From assembly GCA_948868795.1 (NCBI GenBank), contig CAQRDK010000004.1:23687-87686 (forward strand): a stretch of 64,000 nt of DNA. The letters run 5' to 3'. The notes beneath the pieces are model-generated. The model was not told where the DNA came from. It searched no databases and worked only from the letters and a program-made list of their open reading frames with translations. Of the stretch, positions 51,401 to 59,436 are shown in pieces (positions within the stretch are counted from its first letter, which is position 1; each line of letters begins with the position of its first letter). This DNA comes from an uncultured Candidatus Saccharibacteria bacterium (GTDB lineage Bacteria; Patescibacteriota; Saccharimonadia; Saccharimonadales; Saccharimonadaceae). The translations under genes were made by a program, and so were the position numbers.

Positions 51401-51406
51401 ATTATA
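51401..51406 (-). promoter_or_regulatory. CDF gene -10 with leaderless start
   Basis: TATGCTATAAT then 3 nt to the first and 6 nt to the second ATG. Confidence 0.6.
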
Positions 51407-51433
51407 GCATAAGTCTTGAGTTTTGGGCAGCGA

Positions 51434-51461
51434 AAAGCCCCTGCCGTTTGGCAGAGGCTTT
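51434..51461 (-). terminator. Terminator of the 51483-52397 gene
   Basis: Minus strand AAAGCC-T-CTGCC, loop AAAC, GGCAG-G-GGCTTT then TTCGC; one mismatch in an 11-bp stem. Confidence 0.7.
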
Positions 51462-51462
51462 C

Positions 51463-51471
51463 CTAGAAAGG
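51463..51471 (-). repeat. 3' UTR arm complementary to the ribosome site of the same mRNA
   Basis: In the mRNA CCTTTCTAG lies between stop codon and terminator. It is the exact complement of CTAGAAAGG (52406-52414), which contains the Shine-Dalgarno sequence. Confidence 0.6.
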
Positions 51472-51482
51472 TTTTTGGGCTG

Positions 51483-52397
51483 TCAGATTTTGATGCCGCG
51501 CCGCGCCAACATGGCGGCAGTCGGATCCAGGATTTCTGAATAGTCCTCGTAGACATCCGGCAGCTTGCTGGTCGCTGGCAAATCCTGGCTGACGCCGCGC
51601 AGCTGATAATAATCGGCAGCGGGCGGATTGAATCCGGACGAGCCGACATGAATCAGAGTGGGGCGACTGCGGGAATTGACAAGCAGAGGCGTTCCGTTCG
51701 GGGCCAGGCCGCCGGCGCGGGCGTAGAGGCTCAGGCTAATGCGGACGATTTTGCCGCGGTGAATTTCGGGCAGGTCGTAGCCGGAGGGCAGTTGAAAATT
51801 GATGCGGACGGGCATCTCGTCGAGCCGGTCAGGCGGAATTTCATGTTTCTGGGCGATTCCAGTCAGGTCGAGGCTGTCCGCTTCTCTCGGGAAGAGTTCT
51901 CTAACCAGACCATGAGGCAAGAGAGCTGAGGGTGTTTCCGGAATAAATTGAGTGTACTCCAGCGCCTCGGTGATCTTGGCGAACAGAGATAGCCCGAAGT
52001 AGGGATTCTCGTTTTCCATGGCGGCGGAAAGGAGCTGGATCTTGATCGGTATAGCGCCCCGATCGGGCGTCAACGGATAAATGACATGGCGCGCGGGCGA
52101 GCTCAGAAGTAGCCCAGGCAGCATACGAAATCGCATCGCGCAATCGGCGACAGGGTAGACGTCCAGCTCCGGCAGTTCCAATAATTCGGTAACCAGGAAA
52201 ACAACACGATCGATGCCGAGGCGGATTGTGAGGCCGGGAGGGTCAAGCTTTAGGGCAGGGGAGCGCGGAGCGTTGCTCTTGCACTCGGGGTGGATGGCGA
52301 TGATTTTGGCGGCCGTTGTGTCAGCGGGGGCGGACGGCTCGGACTGGTTGAATGCTCTTTTGTTGGGTGTAGCGATAGGAATTGTCTTGTCGGGCAT
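51483..52397 (-). CDS. Hypothetical protein, 304 aa
   Basis: AGAAAGGAG precedes the ATG. No signal peptide. The N-terminal 50 residues are Ala/Pro/Ser-rich; the rest looks like a mixed soluble domain with LTIRLGIDRVVFLVTELLEL and VRINFQLPSGYDLPEI. No family is recognised. Single-gene unit with promoter (TAGACA, 17 bp, TATAAT) and terminator. Confidence 0.6.
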   Translation of the reverse strand: MPDKTIPIATPNKRAFNQSEPSAPADTTAAKIIAIHPECKSNAPRSPALKLDPPGLTIRLGIDRVVFLVTELLELPELDVYPVADCAMRFRMLPGLLLSSPARHVIYPLTPDRGAIPIKIQLLSAAMENENPYFGLSLFAKITEALEYTQFIPETPSALLPHGLVRELFPREADSLDLTGIAQKHEIPPDRLDEMPVRINFQLPSGYDLPEIHRGKIVRISLSLYARAGGLAPNGTPLLVNSRSRPTLIHVGSSGFNPPAADYYQLRGVSQDLPATSKLPDVYEDYSEILDPTAAMLARRGIKI

Positions 52398-52467
52398 AGT
52401 TTTCTCCTTTCTAGTTGTGAGGTACGCTGCTTCAGGGGCGGGTGCGGTCTGGCAGATAATATCAGTA

Positions 52468-52542
52468 ATTATATCATTTTTTACGGAGAATGTCTATAGT
52501 CGTAATGTTCCGCTTGACTTTTCTGGTGATGTGTGCTATAAT
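52468..52542. promoter_or_regulatory. Divergent promoters of genes 51483-52397 and 52761-53513
   Basis: Leftward TAGACA-17-TATAAT at 52468-52496 with TGA before the -10. Rightward TTGACT-17-TATAAT at 52514-52542 with GTGTGC before the -10. The gap 52398-52760 otherwise holds a 210-nt rightward leader. Confidence 0.7.
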
Positions 52543-52760
52543 GGAAGTATAAGGTGTTAGCGTTAGGCTAATGGCCGAGGTTTTTGATGAGCTTCCGAGT
52601 GTTTTAGCTTGGAGTTTGATGACTTTGGCGCTATTTGGACCGGAGTGGGCTGGCGAAGCTAGGCATTATGGAAATGTTGGCGGCATCTGGCACATTTTGG
52701 TTAGCTTTATTTCGGTTAGCGTTTGACGAGCTCTTAAAATTATTGCAAAGGAGGGGTAGC

Positions 52761-53513
52761 ATGAGAGAGCAAACGGCGGCACCGAAGCGGCAACACGGGA
52801 CTTCGGAAACGGATTTTGAGCTGCGGATGAAGCTGCTCGAGGCGCAAATGGAGCGGCTGATGTTGGAACGTTACGAAAGGACGACCGACCGAGAGCGTTA
52901 TGAAGATTTGCGAGCGAAGGCGCGGGCGGTCGGCGGCGAGCTGGAGAAGACTTTCGGCTTCGATGAGAAAGGCTGCGCCACGGCGGCAATTTCCGGATCT
53001 AAATGCGCGACTTATCGGCGGCCGTATTGGCTGGTTCGCGAGGCGAGCGAGCTGACGGCAACGCTGGCGTTCGATTTGCCAAAACAATTTGCGCGGCTGG
53101 AGCGGGCAATCGCCCGCGACGAACAGACTTATCAAGAGCGGATTCGGTCGCTGACCTATGGCGACGAGATTCCGGCAGTCTGGATGATGGCTCGGGCAGA
53201 TTTTGAGAGTCGGCTGCAAAAGTTGGCGCGCACGGCGGGTGGAGGCCTGGAGCTGAAGACTTCTCGCCAGGACGGAAAAGTTTATGTCTATTATTATCGC
53301 TACAAGCGACTGAAGACGGCGACGGTGTTCAATTCCCTGCTCACGCATGCGCCCTATCACAGCACCGGCAAGCATCGTTACACGTTCTGGCTGCCGATTG
53401 ACTATGTCCTGCTGCGGCAGCTACTCGAGAGGGACGCCGAGATTTATGCGGCGCTGCCCGAGGAAATGCGACGTCCGGGGTATCCGGCACGGAAAGCGGC
53501 CGATTCGGCGTAG
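52761..53513 (+). CDS. Hypothetical protein, 250 aa
   Basis: ATG 52761 follows AAAGGAGGGG; the open frame from 52635 is leader. An N-terminal coiled-coil (FELRMKLLEAQMERLMLERY) is followed by a basic, Tyr-rich soluble domain (VYVYYYRYKRLKTATVF). No signal peptide and no recognised family. Single-gene unit; leader TGGTTAGCT (52698-52706) is complementary to AGCTAACCA (53577-53585) after the stop. Confidence 0.62.
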   Translation: MREQTAAPKRQHGTSETDFELRMKLLEAQMERLMLERYERTTDRERYEDLRAKARAVGGELEKTFGFDEKGCATAAISGSKCATYRRPYWLVREASELTATLAFDLPKQFARLERAIARDEQTYQERIRSLTYGDEIPAVWMMARADFESRLQKLARTAGGGLELKTSRQDGKVYVYYYRYKRLKTATVFNSLLTHAPYHSTGKHRYTFWLPIDYVLLRQLLERDAEIYAALPEEMRRPGYPARKAADSA

Positions 53514-53590
53514 GTAGATTGACTTATCGGCATCGGTTTATTAGTGTTGACTCGTTGATGCCGGCTTGTTAACGTTAGCTAACCACCATA

Positions 53591-53624
53591 AAACTCCCCC
53601 GCGAGCGTGCGAGGGAGTTTTTCT
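53591..53624 (+). terminator. Terminator of the 52761-53513 gene
   Basis: AAACTCCC..CGC and GCG..GGGAGTTT form the stem, followed by TTCTT. Confidence 0.75.
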
Positions 53625-53651
53625 TGGGCGTCGGGAAGTTGAAATAACCCA

Positions 53652-53677
53652 AAAAGAGCCCCTTTCGAGGCTCTTTT
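53652..53677. terminator. Bidirectional terminator, end of the tuf transcript
   Basis: AAAAGAGCC, 8-nt loop, GGCTCTTTT. Perfect 9-bp stem with T-rich ends on both strands. Confidence 0.8.
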
Positions 53678-53698
53678 AGTTTATCAGTAATTGAATAA

Positions 53699-53734
53699 TT
53701 ATTTGATGATGTTGGTAACGACACCAGAACCGAC
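53699..53734 (-). pseudogene. Vestigial 3' end of a second tuf copy
   Basis: On the minus strand this segment reads VGSGVVTNIIK-stop, nearly identical to the real tuf end VGSGVVTSIIK-stop 92 bp away, but with different codons and one replacement (Asn for Ser). The similarity stops abruptly at both sides. A perfect 9-bp hairpin (53734-53763) lies between the two. It looks like the scar of recombination between two tuf genes or of a partial duplication. Confidence 0.75.
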
Positions 53735-53763
53735 GAGTCCCACCCTCTCAGGGATGGGACTCG
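53734..53763. terminator. Hairpin between tuf and its vestige
   Basis: CGAGTCCCA, 12-nt loop, TGGGACTCG. No T tract; a further small hairpin (AAGCGG/CCGCTT) adjoins tuf. Confidence 0.5.
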
Positions 53764-53790
53764 CGGTAAGCGGAGCTTTCCGCTTCGTTG

Positions 53791-54975
53791 TTACTTAATA
53801 ATCGAAGTAACAACGCCGCTACCGACGGTCTTGCCGCCTTCGCGGATGGCGAAGCGGTCGTTGTTGTTCATAGCGATTGGCGCGAGCAACTTGACCTTGA
53901 AGGTGACGGTATCACCAGGCATGACGATTTCTTTGTCGGCTGGGAGTTCGACTTCACCGGTGACATCGGTCGTGCGGAAGTAGAACTGTGGCTTGTAACC
54001 CTTGGAGAATGGAGTGTGGCGGCCGCCTTCTTCCTTCTTCAAGATGTAAACCTGAGCCTCGAATTCGGTGTGTGGGGTGATCGAGCCTGGGGCAGCGATG
54101 ACCTGACCGCGTTCGATTTGTTCGCGTTCAATACCGCGGAGCAAGAGACCAGCGTTATCACCAGCCTGGCCCTGATCGAGAGTCTTGTGGAAGGCCTCGA
54201 TACCGGTCACGACGGATTTCTGAGTGTCTTTGAGGCCAACGATTTCAACTTCATCGTTCAACTTGACGACACCCTGTTCGATACGGCCAGTAGCAACAGT
54301 ACCACGACCCTTGATGGAGAAGACGTCTTCGACAGGCATCAAGAATGGCTTGTCAAGATCGTGTTCTGGAACTTCGAAGTATTCGTCCATAGCCTTGATG
54401 AGGTCCATGATGGCCTGTTCATTCTCGGCGTCGCCTTCGAGAGCTTTCGTAGCGGAGCCCTTAATGATTGGGGTGTTGTCGCCATCGAAGCCATATTTGT
54501 TCAAAAGTTCGCGGACATCCATCTCGACGAGCTCGACGAGGTCAGGATCAGCGAGATCCATCTTGTTCAAGAAGACGATAATCTTCGGGACGTTCACCTG
54601 GTGAGCCAAGAGGACGTGCTCACGGGTCTGTGGCAACGGACCATCGTTCGCAGCGACCACGAGAATAGCACCATCAACCTGAGCAGCACCGGTAATCATG
54701 TTCTTAATGTAGTCGGCGTGGCCCGGCATATCGACATGCGCGTAGTGGCGGTTGTCAGATTCGTACTCCTGGTGAGAGGTGGCGATGGTAATACCACGAG
54801 CCTTCTCTTCTGGAGCGTTATCGATCTGGTCGTAAGCGACAGCTTTGTTAACTTCGGATGGGAGTTTCTTTGCGAGAACGTTAGTAATCGCAGCCGTCAA
54901 GGTAGTTTTACCGTGGTCAACGTGGCCCATCGTACCGACGTTGATATGTGGCTTGGAACGGTCAAAATTTGCCAT
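53791..54975 (-). CDS. tuf: Elongation factor Tu, 394 aa
   Basis: EF-Tu delivers aminoacyl-tRNA to the ribosome. GTPase motifs GHVDHGKTTL, switch region ARGITIATSHQEYES, DMPGHADYIKNMI and FLNKMDLAD are present, followed by domains 2 and 3. The usual ARGITI(N/S)T-HVEY is here TSHQEY. AAAGGAGAAAG lies before ATG. Neither fusA nor rpsG is adjacent. Confidence 0.97.
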   Translation of the reverse strand: MANFDRSKPHINVGTMGHVDHGKTTLTAAITNVLAKKLPSEVNKAVAYDQIDNAPEEKARGITIATSHQEYESDNRHYAHVDMPGHADYIKNMITGAAQVDGAILVVAANDGPLPQTREHVLLAHQVNVPKIIVFLNKMDLADPDLVELVEMDVRELLNKYGFDGDNTPIIKGSATKALEGDAENEQAIMDLIKAMDEYFEVPEHDLDKPFLMPVEDVFSIKGRGTVATGRIEQGVVKLNDEVEIVGLKDTQKSVVTGIEAFHKTLDQGQAGDNAGLLLRGIEREQIERGQVIAAPGSITPHTEFEAQVYILKKEEGGRHTPFSKGYKPQFYFRTTDVTGEVELPADKEIVMPGDTVTFKVKLLAPIAMNNNDRFAIREGGKTVGSGVVTSIIK

Positions 54976-55103
54976 TCTTTCTCCTTTTAATTATTATTTG
55001 TGTCAGAGCGCTAATATCAACCAGCTCCAACTCTACTTATATATAATATATGATTTCGAGGGAGTTGTAAAGAGGTTTTATCTGGGAATTTTGGGATGGG
55101 AAA

Positions 55104-55119
55104 GCCCCGGGCGCGGGGC
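55104..55119 (-). terminator. Hairpin after the GNAT gene
   Basis: Minus strand GCCCCG, CGCC loop, CGGGGC then TTTCCC. Short GC stem with a weak tail. Confidence 0.45.
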
Positions 55120-55144
55120 GACCGGGGCGGGTGCGAGAGGAGAA

Positions 55145-55759
55145 CTAAACGCGGCGAGCCAGCGACATGATGGCGACCTGGGAATGGTCGGTGCCGTCGA
55201 AGCCGATACCAGGTTTGACGTCCTGGAAACCAAGACCATGATAGAGCGCGAGCGCAGGCTGGTTGTCGGCAAGGCAGTCCAACTCGAAGCGCCGGAAGCC
55301 GTGAGCTTGCGCGGCGATCATGAAGTTGTTGAGCAGGAGTTTGCCGAGGCCGCGCCGGCGGGCATCAGGGGCAACGCAACAGTCCAGAATCGTCATTGTG
55401 TCAGGATCGGATTTCTGGGCGTGGCGGACGGACGGCTCAACGTAGCGCTCAATCGCAAAACGGTAATGGTCGTTCGTCTGCTTCAGCGGGCTATAGTCGT
55501 AGGACAGGTCGCTGCGGGAGCTGATGGCAACGATGACGCCAAGAATCTTGCGGCTCCAGATTTCCCAGACAACATAGAGGTTGTCGAGGGAGAAAATGGT
55601 GCCGGTGGAGTGGATCAGCGCATGGAGAGACATGATCGCGTCGTCTTCGCTGCCGAACCAAAACGGGTAGATATAGGGGTCGGTGGCGTAGATGATTTTC
55701 GCGATGTCGGTCAGGTTGTCATCGGGGCGGGCGGAGCGAGTGGCAAATTCTTCGGGCAT
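55145..55759 (-). CDS. GNAT-family N-acetyltransferase, 204 aa
   Basis: The acetyl-CoA loop VAPDARRRGLGKLLL and the following FELDCLADNQPALALYHGLGFQ are typical GNAT motifs A and B. The N-terminus has an aromatic-rich substrate region. Substrate unknown. AAGGAGGAA precedes ATG; consensus promoter at 55877-55905 with a 110-nt leader. Confidence 0.88.
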   Translation of the reverse strand: MPEEFATRSARPDDNLTDIAKIIYATDPYIYPFWFGSEDDAIMSLHALIHSTGTIFSLDNLYVVWEIWSRKILGVIVAISSRSDLSYDYSPLKQTNDHYRFAIERYVEPSVRHAQKSDPDTMTILDCCVAPDARRRGLGKLLLNNFMIAAQAHGFRRFELDCLADNQPALALYHGLGFQDVKPGIGFDGTDHSQVAIMSLARRV

Positions 55760-55876
55760 GAATAATTCCTCCTTTTAAGGTAGTAGCTTGATTTTTGACT
55801 GGTTTATACAGATAACGTCGACTATTATGCTTAATTTACTGCGTTTTAGTATTCAAAAACAAGCCCCTCATTTACC

Positions 55877-55905
55877 ATTGTAGCACAGATTTCGGTTTTT
55901 GTCAA
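55877..55905 (-). promoter_or_regulatory. Promoter of the GNAT gene
   Basis: TTGACA, 17 bp, TACAAT with TGTGC before the -10. It lies just after the DUF3850 gene stop. Confidence 0.75.
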
Positions 55906-55925
55906 GATGAAGCGTTCTTAGTAAT

Positions 55926-56228
55926 TTACTCGTCGAGGAGCGAGATAATCTGGGCGCCGTATTTCTCGAGGTCGGCTTTGACGTCGGGGCGGTCGAGCCA
56001 GTCAAAATCGGCGGTTTTTGCGACGTAGCCGACTTTCTTGCGGATGGAGCGACCGGTGGCGCGGCGGCCGTCGGTCGTTCCCTGGCCCTGGGTATATTCA
56101 TATTCGTCGAGGACGAGTATGTCGCCAGGCTGGCAATCAAAATCGTTGACGCGATATTCGAAGGTCTTCTCGCCGGAGAGGATTTTTTCGAAGTATTCGG
56201 GGCTGATTTTCTTATGGATTTCTTTCAT
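55926..56228 (-). CDS. ASCH/DUF3850-like protein, 100 aa
   Basis: ISPEYFEKILSGEKTFEYRVNDFDCQPGDILVLDEYE is the hallmark region of DUF3850 in the ASCH/PUA-like group (pieces: GEKTFEYRVND, GDILVLDEYE). Such proteins are predicted to bind RNA or modified nucleotides. GAAAGGACT-type site before ATG. It lies 15 bp downstream of the HD-domain gene and is probably co-transcribed with uvrB. Confidence 0.8.
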   Translation of the reverse strand: MKEIHKKISPEYFEKILSGEKTFEYRVNDFDCQPGDILVLDEYEYTQGQGTTDGRRATGRSIRKKVGYVAKTADFDWLDRPDVKADLEKYGAQIISLLDE

Positions 56229-56243
56229 AGGAGTCCTTTCGGG

Positions 56244-57164
56244 TTATTTGATTAAACGTTCGCCGCATACGAGAGGATTGAGTTTGCGTGATTTGATGCG
56301 GGGAGGGTGGTCGAGATGGATGTCGGCCGGAGTAATAGTCGTGAACTCATCGAGGAGCCGGGAGAGTTCGGGGTCGGGCTGCTTGCAGAATAGATCAAGA
56401 AGTTCTTTTTCGCCGTATGTATAAAGGTCGTCGTAGGTGATATATTTTTGCTCGATAGCGCGGCGGGTGATGCGGGCAAGAAGATCCATCATATAGACAT
56501 CCTCTGCGTCACTACAGGCGGCGTCGAGGGATTTGGCAGCGATGAGAGCCTTTTCGCCGGCGGCGCGAGTTTTGAAGCCAATTTCAGGAAGATTATCTTC
56601 GTTTTGGTAGATGGTTGCTTCGGTGATTAGCTCGCGAATAGTGTCACGAGAAATATCTTGAGACCAGCCCAAACCAGAGAGAATGAGACCGTCAAGTCGA
56701 TCGGCGCAAAGGCGCGGGCGGTCGTTGTCAACGATAGGATATTGTTTGAAATCTATGATCTGCGCGAGAGAAATGTTATCTTCATTAAGGCATTGCGCGA
56801 GATAGTTGTCTGCGCGCAAGAGCCGCTCGGTATACTCTTCGGTACTTTCCTGTTTTTCGTAATCTTGGTTCATAAAATCGATCGCATGCGAGAAACAGGG
56901 CGTAGCGACGTCATGAAAAAGGGCGGCAAGGATGGCCGGGCGGTCGCCAGTGAAGCGAGAGGTGAGCAGTGCAGTTGAGAGCGAGTGGTCGTATCGACTA
57001 ATATATTCGGGAAAATGATAAATAGCAGGAGAAGCATGGTCCATGCCGCAGAAATAGCCGATATTTTTGAGTCGGAGCAGCGATGGGCACTTGAGATATT
57101 TCTCCAGGAAGGCAGGGCAGCCGTTTGGCGCAAGTTCGGTGAGGTAGAATTGATAGTTTGTCAT
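56244..57164 (-). CDS. HD-domain phosphohydrolase, 306 aa
   Basis: HD metal ligands are seen as His in YDHSLSTALL, the His-Asp pair in ALFHDVATPCFSH and Asp in CADRLDGLIL. The arrangement resembles dNTPase/YfbR-like or relA-type HD proteins; substrate unknown. It overlaps uvrB by ATGA, so it is in the uvrB operon together with the DUF3850 gene, suggesting nucleotide or DNA-damage related work. Confidence 0.82.
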   Translation of the reverse strand: MTNYQFYLTELAPNGCPAFLEKYLKCPSLLRLKNIGYFCGMDHASPAIYHFPEYISRYDHSLSTALLTSRFTGDRPAILAALFHDVATPCFSHAIDFMNQDYEKQESTEEYTERLLRADNYLAQCLNEDNISLAQIIDFKQYPIVDNDRPRLCADRLDGLILSGLGWSQDISRDTIRELITEATIYQNEDNLPEIGFKTRAAGEKALIAAKSLDAACSDAEDVYMMDLLARITRRAIEQKYITYDDLYTYGEKELLDLFCKQPDPELSRLLDEFTTITPADIHLDHPPRIKSRKLNPLVCGERLIK

Positions 57165-59245
57165 TTCTTTTTTCCCTGTTCTTTGATTTCGGAGATCTGG
57201 TCGCGGAGCATGGCGGCTTTCTCGAAGTCGAGGTTGGCGGCGGCGAGCTGCATTTGCGACTGAAGTTCCTTGATAAGGCTGGGCAGCTCTTCCTGGGGGA
57301 TGCGCTTCAGGTCGAGGCGGGCGACTTCTTCCTTCTCGGGGATAATGGCGCGGAGACCGGCGGAGATTTCTTTCTTGACGGAGCGGGGGGTAATGTTGTG
57401 TTCTTTGTTGTAGGCTTGCTGGATTTCACGGCGGCGGTTGGTCTCGGAGATGGCTTTTTCCATGCTTTCGGTGATGTTGTCGGCGTACATGATGACTTTG
57501 CCGTTGACGTGGCGAGCGGCGCGGCCGATGGTCTGGATGAGGGCGGATTCGGAGCGAAGGAAACCTTCTTTGTCGGCGTCAAGAATAGCGACGAGGGAGA
57601 CTTCGGGGAGGTCGAGACCTTCGCGGAGGAGGTTGATGCCGACGAGGACGTCGTAGACGCCGGCGCGGAGGTCGCGGAGGATGTCGCCGCGCTCGAGAGT
57701 GTCGATGTCGGAGTGGATGTAGGCGACTTTAATATTGCGCTCCTTGAGATAATCAGAGAGGTCTTCGGCCATTTTCTTGGTCAAAGTCGTGACGAGGGTG
57801 CGCTGATTCTTCGCGATGCGGGCGTCGATTTCTTCCATGAGATCGTCAATCTGTCCTTCGGAGGGGCGAACCTCAATCTCTGGATCGAGGAGGCCGGTCG
57901 GACGGATAACTTGCTGGGCTGGCTCAGGGGAGTGCTCGAGCTCGTAAGGGCCGGGGGTGGCAGAGACGTAAATTGCGTGTTTAATATGCTGCTCAAACTC
58001 GGTGAAAATCAGGGGGCGGTTGTCGAGGGCAGAGGGTAGGCGGAAGCCATATTCGACAAGGGTGGTCTTGCGGGCGTGGTCGCCGTTATACATGCCGCGG
58101 ACTTGGGGGAGGGTCATATGGCTTTCGTCGACGAGCAGAAGGAAATCTTCCGGGAAAAAGTCAATCAAAGTCGCTGGAGGCTGACCGGGGCGGCGGCCGT
58201 CGAGGTGGCGAGAATAATTCTCGATACCCTTGACGAAACCGGTCTCGCGGAGCATTTCAAGGTCATATTTCGTGCGCTGAGAAAGGCGCTGCGCCTCGAG
58301 AAACTTGTCGTGCTTCTCGAAATATTTGAGACGATCCTTAAACTCGGCTTCAATACCGGTGATGGCGCGTTCGAGCTGATCCTTCGGAGTAGCGTAGTGA
58401 GTGTTCGGGAAGATATGGACGCGGTCGGGCTTCTCGCGGGTCTCGGCGGTCAGGGGATCGATGATGCGGACGCTTTCGAGGGTATCGAAGCCAAACTCGA
58501 AGCGATAGCCCCATTCCCCGCTGGCCGGGAAAAGATCGACGGTGTCGCCCATGACGCGGAAGTTGCCACGCTCGAAGGCGAGGTCGTTTCTGTGGTATTG
58601 CATGGCGACGAGATAGATGATGAAGTTTTGCTGCGAGAGGGTTTCGGCGCCCTGGGTCGAGACGTCGACGAGAGGCTTGTCGGGCATTTCGTCCGGGGAG
58701 ATGTTGGCGAGGATATGGGAGAGGGCATCCGGGCCGGCGACCCGCCAAACGCCGTCTTGCTTCAGGAGCGGGAGGGACATTTCGGTATAATGGTCGGGCG
58801 AGCCGATGCCGTAGATACAGGAAACCGAAGCGACGACGATAGTGTCAGGGCGAGTGAGAAGGGCGACGGTCGCAGCGTGGCGAAGGCGGTCGATTTCGTC
58901 GTTGATGGCGGAGTCTTTCTCAATATAAGTGTCGGTCGAGGCGATGTAGGCTTCTGGTTGGTAGTAGTCGAAGTAGGAGACGAAGTAGTGAACTTCGTTT
59001 TTCGGGAAGAACTCGCGGAACTCGGAATAAAGCTGGGCGGCGAGAGTTTTGTTATGGGCAAGAATAAGGGTCGGGCGCTGATAGTTCTGGATAATGTTCG
59101 CCATGGTGAAGGTCTTGCCGGAGCCGGTGACGCCGAGCAGGGTCTGCTCGCGGACGTCAGCATTCAGGCCCGCAGTGAGCTGCTCGATGGCCTGGGGTTG
59201 ATCACCAGTCGGCTGGTATTTAGAGACGAGTTCAAATTTTGGCAT
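57161..59245 (-). CDS. uvrB: Excinuclease ABC subunit UvrB, 694 aa
   Basis: UvrB verifies damage in nucleotide excision repair. Walker A GVTGSGKT at residues 38-45, beta-hairpin YYQPEAYI, DEXH-like LLLVDESHMTLPQ, helicase motif VGINLLREGLDLPEV and QTIGRAARHVNGKV, and C-terminal UVR motif (LDFEKAAMLRDQI) binding UvrC. Length is normal. ATG is 8 nt from TATAAT, predicted leaderless. Confidence 0.97.
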   Translation of the reverse strand: MPKFELVSKYQPTGDQPQAIEQLTAGLNADVREQTLLGVTGSGKTFTMANIIQNYQRPTLILAHNKTLAAQLYSEFREFFPKNEVHYFVSYFDYYQPEAYIASTDTYIEKDSAINDEIDRLRHAATVALLTRPDTIVVASVSCIYGIGSPDHYTEMSLPLLKQDGVWRVAGPDALSHILANISPDEMPDKPLVDVSTQGAETLSQQNFIIYLVAMQYHRNDLAFERGNFRVMGDTVDLFPASGEWGYRFEFGFDTLESVRIIDPLTAETREKPDRVHIFPNTHYATPKDQLERAITGIEAEFKDRLKYFEKHDKFLEAQRLSQRTKYDLEMLRETGFVKGIENYSRHLDGRRPGQPPATLIDFFPEDFLLLVDESHMTLPQVRGMYNGDHARKTTLVEYGFRLPSALDNRPLIFTEFEQHIKHAIYVSATPGPYELEHSPEPAQQVIRPTGLLDPEIEVRPSEGQIDDLMEEIDARIAKNQRTLVTTLTKKMAEDLSDYLKERNIKVAYIHSDIDTLERGDILRDLRAGVYDVLVGINLLREGLDLPEVSLVAILDADKEGFLRSESALIQTIGRAARHVNGKVIMYADNITESMEKAISETNRRREIQQAYNKEHNITPRSVKKEISAGLRAIIPEKEEVARLDLKRIPQEELPSLIKELQSQMQLAAANLDFEKAAMLRDQISEIKEQGKKK

Positions 59246-59253
59246 ATAAGTAT

Positions 59254-59259
59254 ATTATA
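59254..59259 (-). promoter_or_regulatory. uvrB -10 with leaderless start
   Basis: TATATAAT, 8 nt, ATG. Confidence 0.5.
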
Positions 59260-59301
59260 TACTGTTTTGGCGGGATTTTGGCAGATTTGGGCGCCGTGAT
59301 A

Positions 59302-59330
59302 TTGACTTTTGTTGCGATGTGTGCTATAAT
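59302..59330 (+). promoter_or_regulatory. Promoter of the JAB-like lipoprotein gene
   Basis: TTGACT, 17 bp, TATAAT with GTGTGC before the -10; leader of about 100 nt. Confidence 0.75.
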
Positions 59331-59436
59331 GGTAGTATGAGGGGAAATTGGGTGGCTTTTGGGGCGCACTTTAAGTTATTATGACTTTTAGCCTAGTTTC
59401 CTATGAAAAATCAAATACTTACGGAGGGGATCGATT

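Noticed and set aside
50264..51649. Full 461-aa frame for the CDF transporter
   Set aside because: The first 84 codons are promoter and intergenic DNA (including TATAAT) and do not resemble a transporter N-terminus.
53788..54990. 400-aa open frame on the plus strand opposite tuf
   Set aside because: It is the antisense shadow of the highly biased tuf coding sequence and has no ribosome site or domain.
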